DNA of 64,000 nt from Blautia sp. OF03-15BH (GTDB lineage: Bacteria > Bacillota > Clostridia > Lachnospirales > Lachnospiraceae), in assembly GCF_003463065.1 (NCBI RefSeq), contig NZ_QSCM01000001.1, positions 1 through 64,000 on the forward strand, in the 5' to 3' direction. This document shows positions 25,013 through 33,277 of this stretch, piece after piece. The translations under genes were made by a program, and so were the position numbers. The notes below the pieces were generated by a model. That model was not told where the DNA came from and made no database searches. It saw nothing but the letters and a program-made list of their open reading frames with translations. Each line of letters starts with the position of its first letter. Within the stretch, counting starts at the first letter, position 1.

Positions 25013-26269
25013 TCAGTTTCTCTTGGAAAGAACATCCTCTTCATAACGTTTTACTTCCTGGAACCAGTTTTCTCTCTCGGGAACGCCATTGACTTCACAG
25101 AAATAGTTCCACACATCACCAAAGGGATAAATCTTCAACTCTTCCTGCATGGTCATAAGCTCAGAGAAATTGCTCTCGTTCTGGAGCTCTTTTAAGCGGG
25201 CATTGGGCGTTAAAAGTGCATACAGAAGCGCTTTCTGCAGATTTCTCATACCGTTGACCCAGGCAGAAATCCGGTTAATGCTGGCATCAAAGAAATCCAG
25301 AGCCAGAAGCACACGGTCAATGGCATCGTTTCTTACGATTTCTTTTGCGATCTCACGGGTCTCATCATCAAAAAGTACTACATGGTCACTGTCCCAGCGT
25401 ACCGGACGGGTCACATGGAGAGCGATCTTGTCATTGAAAAGCAGCATAGAGGAGATCTTGTCAGATACCACCTCGGTCGGATGATAATGACCATTATCCA
25501 TCAGACTGATGATGCCGTTCTTTGCCGCATAGTTTACGGTGAATTCACTGGAACCTACGGTGTAGGACTCAAGACCGATACCGAACACCTTGGACTCCAG
25601 ACATACATAAACCTTACTCTTGTCATAAGGAATGGACAGGATCTGGTCCAGAGAATCTTTAAATCTTGCTCTGGGTCCCAGGCGGTCTGCCGGAATATCC
25701 TTGTATCCATCCGGGATCCAGATATTCATAGCACAGGGAACGCCGGTCTCTTCTGCAAAATACTGGGAGATACGGATGCAGGCCTGGCCATGACGGATCC
25801 AGAACTGGCGGGTCTCTTCGTCAGGGCTGGAAAGAGTCAGATTGTCTTTTACCTTCGGATGTGCAAAATAAGTGGGGTTGAAATCAAGCCCCAGTCCTCT
25901 TTTTTTTGCAAACTCAACCCATTTTGCAAAATGCCTGGGCTCCAGCTGGTCTCTGTCCACAAACTCACCCGGCTCAAAAATCGCATAGCTTGCATGAAGG
26001 TTCAGTTTGTGTTTACCGGGAACGAGCTTTAAAACCTCATCGATATCATCCATCAGTTCCTGGGGAGTTCTTGCTTTTCCGGGATAATTTCCGGTGGTCT
26101 GAATGCCGCCGGTCAGAGGACCGTCATGATCAAAACCGGTCACATCGTCTCCCTGCCAGCAATGAAGGGAAATGGGAATGTTTTTCAGTGTTTCGATTGC
26201 TTTATCTGTATCCACACCGATGGCTGCGTAAAGCTCCTTCGCGGATTCATATCTTTCTTTTGTCGTCAT
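25013..26269 (-). CDS. rhaA: L-rhamnose isomerase
   Basis: A 418-aa enzyme, the usual length, that converts L-rhamnose to L-rhamnulose. It is recognised over its full length: ISLHCWQGDDVTGF, GGIQTTGNYPGKARTP, LNLHASYAIFE and MDNGHYHPTEVVSDKISSM, with the Mn/Zn ligands E, D and H in the barrel strands. The start at 26269 has AAGGAGG upstream. Kinase and aldolase genes (rhaB, rhaD) are not beside it. Its own terminator and an AraC-type regulator follow. Confidence 0.95.
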   Translation of the reverse strand: MTTKERYESAKELYAAIGVDTDKAIETLKNIPISLHCWQGDDVTGFDHDGPLTGGIQTTGNYPGKARTPQELMDDIDEVLKLVPGKHKLNLHASYAIFEPGEFVDRDQLEPRHFAKWVEFAKKRGLGLDFNPTYFAHPKVKDNLTLSSPDEETRQFWIRHGQACIRISQYFAEETGVPCAMNIWIPDGYKDIPADRLGPRARFKDSLDQILSIPYDKSKVYVCLESKVFGIGLESYTVGSSEFTVNYAAKNGIISLMDNGHYHPTEVVSDKISSMLLFNDKIALHVTRPVRWDSDHVVLFDDETREIAKEIVRNDAIDRVLLALDFFDASINRISAWVNGMRNLQKALLYALLTPNARLKELQNESNFSELMTMQEELKIYPFGDVWNYFCEVNGVPERENWFQEVKRYEEDVLSKRN

Positions 26270-26341
26270 AATAAAATTCCTCCTTGTTTCACAGATTTTC
26301 CGATTGCTTAAGATACTGTTATTGTACACTATTTTTCCGCA

Positions 26342-26382
26342 CAAAAAAAGAACCCCTTTTGTCTAAAAAAGGGTCCTTTTTT
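26342..26382 (-). terminator. Terminator of ddh
   Basis: A stem of aggaccctttttt-type arms ends in a run of seven T on the minus strand, just after the ddh stop. Confidence 0.75.
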
Positions 26383-26389
26383 GCAGTCC

Positions 26390-27376
26390 TTATAAAAGAT
26401 GGGAACGAAGTTCTTCTCCGCTCAGAGGGGAAAGATAAGAAGGAGCCACATCAAAAACGGTTCGGCAGCCGGTCTGGCCTTCTGCCGCCATGCGGTGAGC
26501 CGCTCTTGCGTAAGCAACCAGGACACTGGATGTAAACTCCGGATTGGAGCCAAGCTTCAGGGAATATTCGATCAGCTGATCGGTGCTTTCGTCTCTTCCG
26601 GTCTTTCCGCTGCGGATCACAAAACCGCCATGAGGCATGGCTGTATGGTCACGGTCAAATACTTCCTCACTGATGAAGTGAACGGTGGTGTCATAATCAG
26701 AAAAGTAATTTGGCATAGTCTTGATCTCTTCCTCGATCTTCTGAAGATCTGCACCTTCCTCCGCTACGACAAAGCATTCTCTGGTATGTTTCTGTCTGGT
26801 GGTAAGCTCCGGATTCCGGCAGGCACGGACATCTTCCACTGCCTCCGGCACCGGAATCGTATACTGGATCCCGCGTTTTACCCCGGCTACCCGACGGATG
26901 GCATCCGAATGTCCCTGACTGACACCCTTACCCCAGAAAGTATAGGTTTTGCCGTTTGGAAGGATGGACTCTGCATAAAGACGGTTCAGAGAAAACAGTC
27001 CCGGATCCCAGCCTACAGAAATGATCCCTACGGTGTGTCCTTCTTTGCAGGCCTGATTAACTGCTGCAAAATGCTCCGGGATCCTTGCATGGGTGTCAAA
27101 GCTGTCGATCACGTTGAAGTTCTTTGCCAGCTCCGGTGTCTGTACCGGAAGATCCGTGGCACTTCCTCCACAAAGGATCAGTACATCGATCTCCGCTTTA
27201 TGAGAAGCTGCTTCTGCAATCGGGTAAACCTTTACGCCCTCTGTCTGAAGCTTTACACTTTCCGGATCTCTTCTTGTGAATACAGCCACAAGCTCCATAT
27301 CCGGATTCTGAGCAGCCGCAAATTCCACACCACGGCCAAGATTTCCATAACCTGCAATACCAATTCTTGTCTTCAT
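26390..27376 (-). CDS. ddh: meso-Diaminopimelate D-dehydrogenase
   Basis: A 328-aa NADPH enzyme that forms meso-DAP in one step from tetrahydrodipicolinate. The N-terminal Rossmann motif is RIGIAGYGNLGRGVE, and the active-site region includes SVGWDPGLFSLNR, GKGVSQGHSDAIRRV and the C-terminal LGSNPEFTSSVLVAYAR. Length and motifs match the family throughout. Start at ATG 27376 with GAGGAG upstream, 9 bases away; a GTG at 27385 is the only alternative. It suggests a meso-DAP cell wall. Confidence 0.95.
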   Translation of the reverse strand: MKTRIGIAGYGNLGRGVEFAAAQNPDMELVAVFTRRDPESVKLQTEGVKVYPIAEAASHKAEIDVLILCGGSATDLPVQTPELAKNFNVIDSFDTHARIPEHFAAVNQACKEGHTVGIISVGWDPGLFSLNRLYAESILPNGKTYTFWGKGVSQGHSDAIRRVAGVKRGIQYTIPVPEAVEDVRACRNPELTTRQKHTRECFVVAEEGADLQKIEEEIKTMPNYFSDYDTTVHFISEEVFDRDHTAMPHGGFVIRSGKTGRDESTDQLIEYSLKLGSNPEFTSSVLVAYARAAHRMAAEGQTGCRTVFDVAPSYLSPLSGEELRSHLL

Positions 27377-27483
27377 TTCTTTCACTCCTCGTAGTTTTTA
27401 TATGGAGATGCCGGACGGTCTTGCCCGGACACCGTTCCAGACTGCCATCATAACCCCCCGCAGTCCAAAAATCAATTCTTTTA

Positions 27484-28152
27484 TCAGCAACAGCAGATGC
27501 CGCCTCCGCAGAGGGCATTCAGCATCAGATTTGCACAGCAAAGCTTGGTACACATGTCCCCTCCATACAGAGGATTTCCATAGGAAGACTGCCGTTCCTG
27601 ATACCAGCTGCCCCCGTTCTGCAGAACATTCAGGAAATTCCGGTACTCCGGATTGGACGGCTCCAGATTTACCGCCTGGCGGGCTGCCTCCATAGCTGCC
27701 ACGTTATTTCCCAGTCCTGCATTGGCCTGGGCGCTGTAATAATACCATCTGGCACTCCGTTCTTTCATTCCGTTCAGCACATTCCAGGCCTGCTGGTAGT
27801 AACCGTTCCGAAGATAATTGGCTGCCGCCTGAAGATGGACATCCTCCTCGCTCTGGCTCTCCTGTGCCTGACCATAACCGCCGAAGAAATCATCAAAGCC
27901 TCCGCCGTAATAACCACCGCGGCTGCTTCCGGGGCCGTAGGAAGAACCTCCGGAAAAGCCATCGGTCCGCTCTTTCATGATCTGCTGATAGGCCTGTTGG
28001 ATCTCTTTGAATTTTTCCTCTGCCTGATCCTTATTTGGATTGTTGATATTGGCATCCGGATGATATTTCCGGCTTAATCTCTTATATGCTTTTTTGATTT
28101 CTTCTTCTGTTGCATCTCTGGACACACCCAGCACCTGATATGGATCTTTCAT
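27484..28152 (-). CDS. J-domain protein with TPR-like region and Cys-rich tail
   Basis: A 222-aa protein. The N-terminal J-domain (1-65) has the HPD motif (KYHPDANINNP), so it should stimulate a DnaK. A Gly/Tyr-rich linker (about 70-100) follows, then a helical repeat region (LQAAANYLRNGYYQQAW, WYYYSAQANAGLGN) that resembles TPR motifs, and an end rich in cysteine (CTKLCCANLMLNALCGGGIC and one more C pair). The Cys tail may anchor or bind metal; the role is unknown. Its ATG overlaps the upstream DUF5685 stop (ATGA), so the two are coupled. Confidence 0.85.
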   Translation of the reverse strand: MKDPYQVLGVSRDATEEEIKKAYKRLSRKYHPDANINNPNKDQAEEKFKEIQQAYQQIMKERTDGFSGGSSYGPGSSRGGYYGGGFDDFFGGYGQAQESQSEEDVHLQAAANYLRNGYYQQAWNVLNGMKERSARWYYYSAQANAGLGNNVAAMEAARQAVNLEPSNPEYRNFLNVLQNGGSWYQERQSSYGNPLYGGDMCTKLCCANLMLNALCGGGICCC

Positions 28153-29024
28153 AGACTCCTCCGCTTCCGGATCATTTTCTTCTTATTGGTATCAGACTCT
28201 TCTTTCATCCGTTTTTTTCTGGCTTTCTCGTACCGGGACCAGATACCGGAATACAGAATATTCCTCAGAATAGATATATATTCAATGATGGGCAGTTTTT
28301 CAAACTCTCTGGAGCATTCCGCCGCCATCATGGTCAGGATCCCCCTGCAGGTCTCTTCGAAATCTTGTTCTCCGCTCAGATCCGCAAAAGGATTATAACG
28401 CCCCTCTGAGAGATCCTCCTCCAGGTCTTCATAGGCATCACAGAGATAAATGAATTTTCCCAGGAAAAATCCCATTTTCCGAAGATTTTCTTCCCATTCA
28501 TCCTCTCTCCAGGCCAGGATTTCCGCCATGATCTCACCGAAAAGTCCTGCCATATAGTCGATATCTTTACAGTTTTCGTTCTCTCCTTCTGAAAGCCTGT
28601 CCAGAAGTTCTTTCACTTTTTCCGCTTTTCCGGAATAGGAAGCCTCCAGCCCGCCGAACTTTCTCTTCAGAAGCTCCGCAAAAAAACGCCGGTCTGCTTT
28701 CCGCTCATCCATCCAGTCATCCATACATTTATAGTAGGTGAGAAGAATGCTCATGTCCGCTGCATAATCTGAAAAAACATCAACGCAGACCGGCTGCTTT
28801 TTCAAGGGATGGATTACACAATGGCTGGTTCCTCTCTTCACTTTTGGTTCATAAAGCCCTGTGAGCAGCATCACGACAAAGGTCAGATCATAATTCAGTG
28901 TCATCTGTCCGGAGAAACCATACCGTTCCTTCAGTTTTCTGCAGAGGCCACAGTAAAACGACTGATAAGTTTCAAATTCCCGTACCTTCAGATCTCCTTT
29001 GTTTATCATCACATATCCGAACAT
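28149..29024 (-). CDS. DUF5685-family protein
   Basis: A 291-aa cytoplasmic helical protein matching DUF5685. It begins MFGYVMINKGDLKVRE, keeps SFYCGLCRKLKERYG with a C-x2-C pair, and has a core helix FIYLCDAYEDLEEDLSEGRYNPF with an acidic D-A-x-x-D-x-x-x-D pattern that recalls the metal-binding helices of isoprenoid synthases. The function is unknown. The start at 29024 has AAGGAGG upstream. It is the first gene of a pair with the J-domain protein, an arrangement I recall as common in Clostridia. Confidence 0.8.
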   Translation of the reverse strand: MFGYVMINKGDLKVREFETYQSFYCGLCRKLKERYGFSGQMTLNYDLTFVVMLLTGLYEPKVKRGTSHCVIHPLKKQPVCVDVFSDYAADMSILLTYYKCMDDWMDERKADRRFFAELLKRKFGGLEASYSGKAEKVKELLDRLSEGENENCKDIDYMAGLFGEIMAEILAWREDEWEENLRKMGFFLGKFIYLCDAYEDLEEDLSEGRYNPFADLSGEQDFEETCRGILTMMAAECSREFEKLPIIEYISILRNILYSGIWSRYEKARKKRMKEESDTNKKKMIRKRRSL

Positions 29025-29349
29025 GTCTCTCCTCCTTTCTTTCACAACTGATGCCTGCGGATTGCTCCGCTGCAAAGCAGCTCCCGCAAGGTCTCCGCTC
29101 CGCTTCGGTCGGTGCTAAACGTGTGCCACTGGCACACAGCACCTACATCATCATATCTTTACAATTTACTATCCCTAACTGAAAAAGTCAATGTTTCTTC
29201 CCCACTTTTTTTCTGAATTTTCTGTGAACTTCTCTTGCGGGAAAGTGGTAAATATGCTATGTTTAAGCCATGATGCAGGAGCGAAAGTTTCCCGGTTCCT
29301 GGGAAAAAGCCTTATCATATCATGAGTGAATCAAGGAGGATCTATAAAC
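29025..29349. other. Divergent intergenic region with GC-rich repeat-like block
   Basis: It holds the upstream region of the DUF5685 gene, a GC-rich block at about 29050-29145 with nested inverted pieces (for example gtgtgccactggcacac), and the promoter of the M42 peptidase. No gene is seen. Confidence 0.5.
29235..29263 (+). promoter_or_regulatory. Promoter of the M42 peptidase gene
   Basis: TTGCGG at 29235 and TATGTT at 29258 are 17 bases apart, upstream of the AGGAGG site of the next gene. Confidence 0.5.
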
Positions 29350-30375
29350 ATGAACAACTATCTGGACTACATTCTGGAACAGGCAAAAAATCTGCTCGCT
29401 ATCGACAGCCCTTCCGGCTATACAGCAGAGGTGACTTCCTATCTTCTGGAAGAATACAAAAAGCTGGGCTATCACGCAGAGCTTACCAATAAAGGCGGCG
29501 TTCTGGCCGACCTTGGCGGAGAAGGTACCCCCATTCTCCTCACTGCCCATGTGGACACGCTTGGCGGTATGGTCGCTGAGGTCAAGGGAGACGGCCGTCT
29601 CCGCGTCACCAATATCGGCGGTATGAATGCCAACAATGCCGAGGCTGAAAACGTCCGTATCCACACCTATAATGGTGCCTGCTATGACGGTACCCTGCAG
29701 CTGATCGATGCTTCTCTCCATGTCAATGGAAAATACAACGACACCTCCCGTTCCTGGGATACAGTGGAAGTGGTCATTGATGAGCCTGTTTCTTCCAAAG
29801 AAGAGGTAGAAAAGCTTGGTATTATGACCGGAAACTTTGTCTGCTTTGATCCGCGGACCGTTATCACCTCTTCCGGCTATATCAAGAGCCGTTTCCTCGA
29901 TGACAAGCTGAGCACTGCCATTCTTCTGGGTTATGCCAAATATCTGAAGGACGAGCATATCACACTTCCGAGAAAAGTCTACCAGCACATCACAGTCTTT
30001 GAAGAAGTCGGTCACGGCGGCTGCGGTTCCGTTCCGGAAGGTACGGAGGAAATCCTTTCCGTCGATATGGGCTGTGTCGGAAATGGTCTTGCCTGCACAG
30101 AACGTGAGGTTTCCATCTGTGTGAAAGACAGCGCAGGTCCCTACCATTATCAGACTGTTTCCGCTCTTATCAAAGCTGCGAAGGAAAATAACATCGGCTT
30201 TGCCGCTGATGTCTATCCCTTCTACGGTTCCGATGCGGATGCCGCTTTAAAAGCCGGCCATGACCTCCGCCATGGTCTCATCGGTCCCGGCGTTTATGCC
30301 TCCCACGGCTATGAGAGAAGCCATAAAGACGGTGTAGAAAACACCCTGAAGCTTCTGGCTGCTTACATCGGCTGA
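29350..30375 (+). CDS. M42-family metallopeptidase
   Basis: A 341-aa glutamyl/leucyl aminopeptidase of the M42 (cellulase M/FrvX) family, normally a dinuclear metal enzyme in large tetrahedral assemblies. Metal and catalytic residues are visible in order: TAHVDTLG, RFLDDKLST, FEEVGHGG, SVDMG and ASHGYERSH. It probably trims peptides released by other proteases. The start at 29350 has AGGAGG upstream. It is a single-gene unit, with mscS following 72 bases later in the same direction. Confidence 0.92.
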   Translation: MNNYLDYILEQAKNLLAIDSPSGYTAEVTSYLLEEYKKLGYHAELTNKGGVLADLGGEGTPILLTAHVDTLGGMVAEVKGDGRLRVTNIGGMNANNAEAENVRIHTYNGACYDGTLQLIDASLHVNGKYNDTSRSWDTVEVVIDEPVSSKEEVEKLGIMTGNFVCFDPRTVITSSGYIKSRFLDDKLSTAILLGYAKYLKDEHITLPRKVYQHITVFEEVGHGGCGSVPEGTEEILSVDMGCVGNGLACTEREVSICVKDSAGPYHYQTVSALIKAAKENNIGFAADVYPFYGSDADAALKAGHDLRHGLIGPGVYASHGYERSHKDGVENTLKLLAAYIG

Positions 30376-30446
30376 TCTTTCCACAGAAGATGTCGGCTGA
30401 ATTTTTCCAGGCAGGTCTCCGGACCTGCCGATGAAAGGAATCTTCC

Positions 30447-31367
30447 ATGAATTACAATCTCCTCACTTCTTCCGATCTGAACGCGGCGCAAATCACCTCG
30501 GAAGTCACGGAGCAGGTAGTGACAAAAACCAACCGCTGGATCTCCTTCTGGAATGAACATGTTCCCGATCTGATCTCCTTCGGTGTGGAGATCGGTTTTT
30601 CGCTGTTGATCTTCTTTGTCGGCCGTTTTCTGATCCGCTGGATCCGGCGTATCGTCCGCCGCTCCATTGAACGTTCCAGTGCAGATACCGGCGTAGAGCA
30701 GTTTATCGATTCTCTGCTGAAATTTCTCCTCTACACCCTGCTCCTGTTTATCATCATTCAGAACCTGGGCGTTCCCTCCACTTCCATCGCTGCAGTCATT
30801 GCCTCTGCCGGCGTAGCGGTCAGCCTGGCTCTTCAGGAGAGTCTGTCAAATCTGGCCGGCGGCATCCAGATCCTGCTTTTAAAGCCCTTCGTTGTCGGTG
30901 ACTACATCCGGGAAGACAATAAAGGAAATGAAGGAACTGTAGAAGAAATCCATATCTTCTACACCCGGCTTTCCACCATTGACAAGAAAGTCATTATTCT
31001 TCCAAACGGTCTTCTGGCCAACAACAGTCTTACCAATGTGACCTCCAATGACATCCGGCTTCTGGAACTGAAGGTAGGGATCTCCTATTCTGCAGATCTT
31101 AAAAAAGCGAAAGCCATTCTGGAGCAGCTTCTCTGCAAGGAGCCGCGGATCCTCACACAGGAGGAGCATGTGGTCTTTGTGGATGACCTCGCTGACAGCG
31201 CCGTGATCCTGGGTCTTCGGGCTCAGGTAAAAACAGAAAACTACTGGCCCACCCGCTGGAAGCTTCTGGAGGATATCAAGCTCACCTTCGATGCGAAAGG
31301 GATCGAGATCCCCTATCCTCAGCTGGATGTACACATGAAGGAAGGCAGCGGAGCCTCCCGCCCCTGA
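30447..31367 (+). CDS. Small-conductance mechanosensitive channel (MscS)
   Basis: A 306-aa MscS-family protein with an N-terminal extracellular stretch, TM1 near 42-60, TM2 near 85-105, and the pore-lining TM3 at about 110-135 with a Gly/Ala pattern (AAVIASAGVAVSLALQESLSN). The soluble beta domain follows (VGDYIREDNKGNEGTVEEI, IILPNGLLANNSLTN). It opens under membrane tension to release solutes on osmotic downshock. Confidence 0.9.
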   Translation: MNYNLLTSSDLNAAQITSEVTEQVVTKTNRWISFWNEHVPDLISFGVEIGFSLLIFFVGRFLIRWIRRIVRRSIERSSADTGVEQFIDSLLKFLLYTLLLFIIIQNLGVPSTSIAAVIASAGVAVSLALQESLSNLAGGIQILLLKPFVVGDYIREDNKGNEGTVEEIHIFYTRLSTIDKKVIILPNGLLANNSLTNVTSNDIRLLELKVGISYSADLKKAKAILEQLLCKEPRILTQEEHVVFVDDLADSAVILGLRAQVKTENYWPTRWKLLEDIKLTFDAKGIEIPYPQLDVHMKEGSGASRP

Positions 31368-31385
31368 CGCATCTTCATGAATCCC

Positions 31386-31414
31386 TTGCAAAGAACCATA
31401 AAATACAGTATAAT
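31386..31414 (+). promoter_or_regulatory. Promoter of aspS
   Basis: TTGCAA (31386-31391) and a perfect TATAAT (31409-31414) lie 17 bases apart. The leader to the ATG is about 35 bases long, too short for a T-box. Confidence 0.75.
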
Positions 31415-31456
31415 GTAATGTCGAGAAAAAGTTATAAAAAAGGATGGTAAAACACC

Positions 31457-33229
31457 ATGACACAATCCAGAACCCATACCTGCAACGAGCTGCGCCTTTC
31501 TGATGCCGGAAAGACAGTCACTCTGGTCGGCTGGTATGAAAACTTAAGAAGAGTCAGCAAGAATCTGGGCTTCCTGATCCTTCGTGATTTTTACGGAACC
31601 ACCCAGATCGTGATCGAGACTGAGGAAATGATGGAGCAGATCTCCGGTGTCAACACCGAATCTACCATCTCCGTTACCGGTACTGTCCGTGAACGTTCCA
31701 GCAAAAATACAAATCTTCCCACCGGTGAGATCGAGGTCGTTCCCGAGAAGATCGAGATCCTCGGCAAATGTATCTACAATGAGCTTCCTTTTGAGATCAA
31801 CCGTTCCAAGGAAGCTGATGAAAATACCCGTCTGAAATACCGCTACCTGGATCTTCGTAATCCGGCTGTGAAATCCAAGATCGTTCTCCGCTGCAACGTG
31901 GTTGCCGAGCTTCGCCGCAGCATGATGGAGCATGGTTTCCTGGAGATCACAACTCCGATCCTGACCTGCTCCTCTCCGGAAGGTGCGAGAGACTATCTCG
32001 TTCCCTCCAGAAACCACCCTGGCAAATTTTATGCACTTCCGCAGGCTCCCCAGCAGTTCAAACAGTTGCTCATGACCTCCGGTTTCGACCGCTATTTCCA
32101 GATCGCACCCTGCTTCCGTGATGAGGATGCGCGTGCAGACCGTTCTCCGGGTGAGTTCTATCAGCTGGATATGGAGATGGCTTTCGCCAGCCAGGAAGAC
32201 GTTTTCGCCGTTCTGGAGGATGTTCTCCCGCCGGTATTTGAGAAATTCGGAACCTATAAGACCGCTTCCAAAGCTCCGTTCTGCCGGATTTCCTATAAAG
32301 AGGCCATGGAAAAATACGGAACCGATAAACCGGATCTCCGGATCGACCTTCTCGTGCAGGATGCCACCGAATGTATGGCAGACTGTGGTTTTGGCCCCTT
32401 CGAGGGAAATGTAGTAAAAGCAGTCGTTGCTGACGGCTTCAAGGGAACCCGTAAAGTCATCGACAAGCTCTGCGCTGACGTGGAAGTACAGTCCGGAAAC
32501 AAAGCTTACTGGTTCAAGGTAGACGAAAACGGCTCCCTGACCGGCGGTATCTCCAAGTTCCTTCAGGAACGTGCCGAGACAGTCAAAGAGGCACTGGGTC
32601 TGAAACCCGGCGATTTTGTCGGCGTATGTGCAGGCAAGAAACAGGCAGCTCAGAAGACAGCCGGCGTTCTCCGCCGCTATATCGGCGCTCTGGCAGAGGG
32701 CCATATGAAGACCGACTGCTACGAGTTCTGCTGGATCGTAGACTTCCCGATGTATGAGATCGGTGAGGAATCCGGCGAACTGGAATTCTGCCACAACCCG
32801 TTCTCCATGCCGCAGGGTGGTATGGACGCGCTGAACAATCAGGATCCCCTCTCCATCAACGCTTACCAGTATGATCTGGTCTGCAACGGTGTAGAGCTCT
32901 CCTCCGGTGCCGTTCGTAACCACGATCCTGAGATCATGGTAAAAGCCTTCCAGATCGTTGGACTTGGCGAGGATGATGTGAAAGCAAAATTCCCGGCTAT
33001 GTACAATGCTTTCTGCTACGGAGCCCCGCCTCATGCAGGAATCGCTCCTGGTGTAGACCGTATGGTCATGCTCCTGGCAGGCGAAGACAGCATCCGTGAG
33101 ATCATCCCGTTCCCGATGAACAAGACCGCACAGGATGTCATGATGGGTGCTCCTTCCGAGGTAGATCCCAGACAGCTCAAAGATGTTCACATCAAACTGG
33201 ATATCGAAGAAAAGAAAACAGAAGAATAA
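31457..33229 (+). CDS. aspS: Aspartyl-tRNA synthetase
   Basis: A 590-aa class II synthetase of the bacterial type, with an N-terminal OB fold (VTLVGWYENLRRVSKNLGF), motif 2 around FQIAPCFRDEDARADRSPGEF and motif 3 in GIAPGVDRMVMLLAG, plus the bacterial GAD insertion (about 300-420). It charges tRNA-Asp. In most Firmicutes it follows hisS; here hisS lies 24 kb away on the other strand. Confidence 0.97.
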   Translation: MTQSRTHTCNELRLSDAGKTVTLVGWYENLRRVSKNLGFLILRDFYGTTQIVIETEEMMEQISGVNTESTISVTGTVRERSSKNTNLPTGEIEVVPEKIEILGKCIYNELPFEINRSKEADENTRLKYRYLDLRNPAVKSKIVLRCNVVAELRRSMMEHGFLEITTPILTCSSPEGARDYLVPSRNHPGKFYALPQAPQQFKQLLMTSGFDRYFQIAPCFRDEDARADRSPGEFYQLDMEMAFASQEDVFAVLEDVLPPVFEKFGTYKTASKAPFCRISYKEAMEKYGTDKPDLRIDLLVQDATECMADCGFGPFEGNVVKAVVADGFKGTRKVIDKLCADVEVQSGNKAYWFKVDENGSLTGGISKFLQERAETVKEALGLKPGDFVGVCAGKKQAAQKTAGVLRRYIGALAEGHMKTDCYEFCWIVDFPMYEIGEESGELEFCHNPFSMPQGGMDALNNQDPLSINAYQYDLVCNGVELSSGAVRNHDPEIMVKAFQIVGLGEDDVKAKFPAMYNAFCYGAPPHAGIAPGVDRMVMLLAGEDSIREIIPFPMNKTAQDVMMGAPSEVDPRQLKDVHIKLDIEEKKTEE

Positions 33230-33277
33230 AAATTACGCCCCGGTTGGATCGTTTATTGATCCGCCGGGGCGTTTTTT
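33228..33277. terminator. Bidirectional terminator
   Basis: Arms cgccccgg (33236-33243) and ccggggcg (33264-33271) are flanked by an A run on the left and six T on the right; it lies between convergent aspS and the blaR1-like gene. Confidence 0.88.

Noticed and set aside
24850..25044. N-terminal Cys-rich domain of the AraC regulator
   Set aside because: The stretch carries the rhaA terminator and a dispersed repeat, while a good ribosome site lies at 24849.
26399..27394. 331-codon frame antisense to ddh
   Set aside because: Complete overlap with a well-supported dehydrogenase gene; no recognisable protein.
29320..30147. 275-codon minus-strand frame opposite the M42 peptidase
   Set aside because: Shadow of a conserved enzyme with all metal ligands in order.
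31415..31456. T-box or other riboswitch ahead of aspS
   Set aside because: The leader is only about 40 bases long and lacks the T-box core or a terminator.
31544..33190. 548-codon open frame antisense to aspS
   Set aside because: It lies wholly inside a certain gene on the other strand, has no ribosome site, and arises from the codon bias of aspS.
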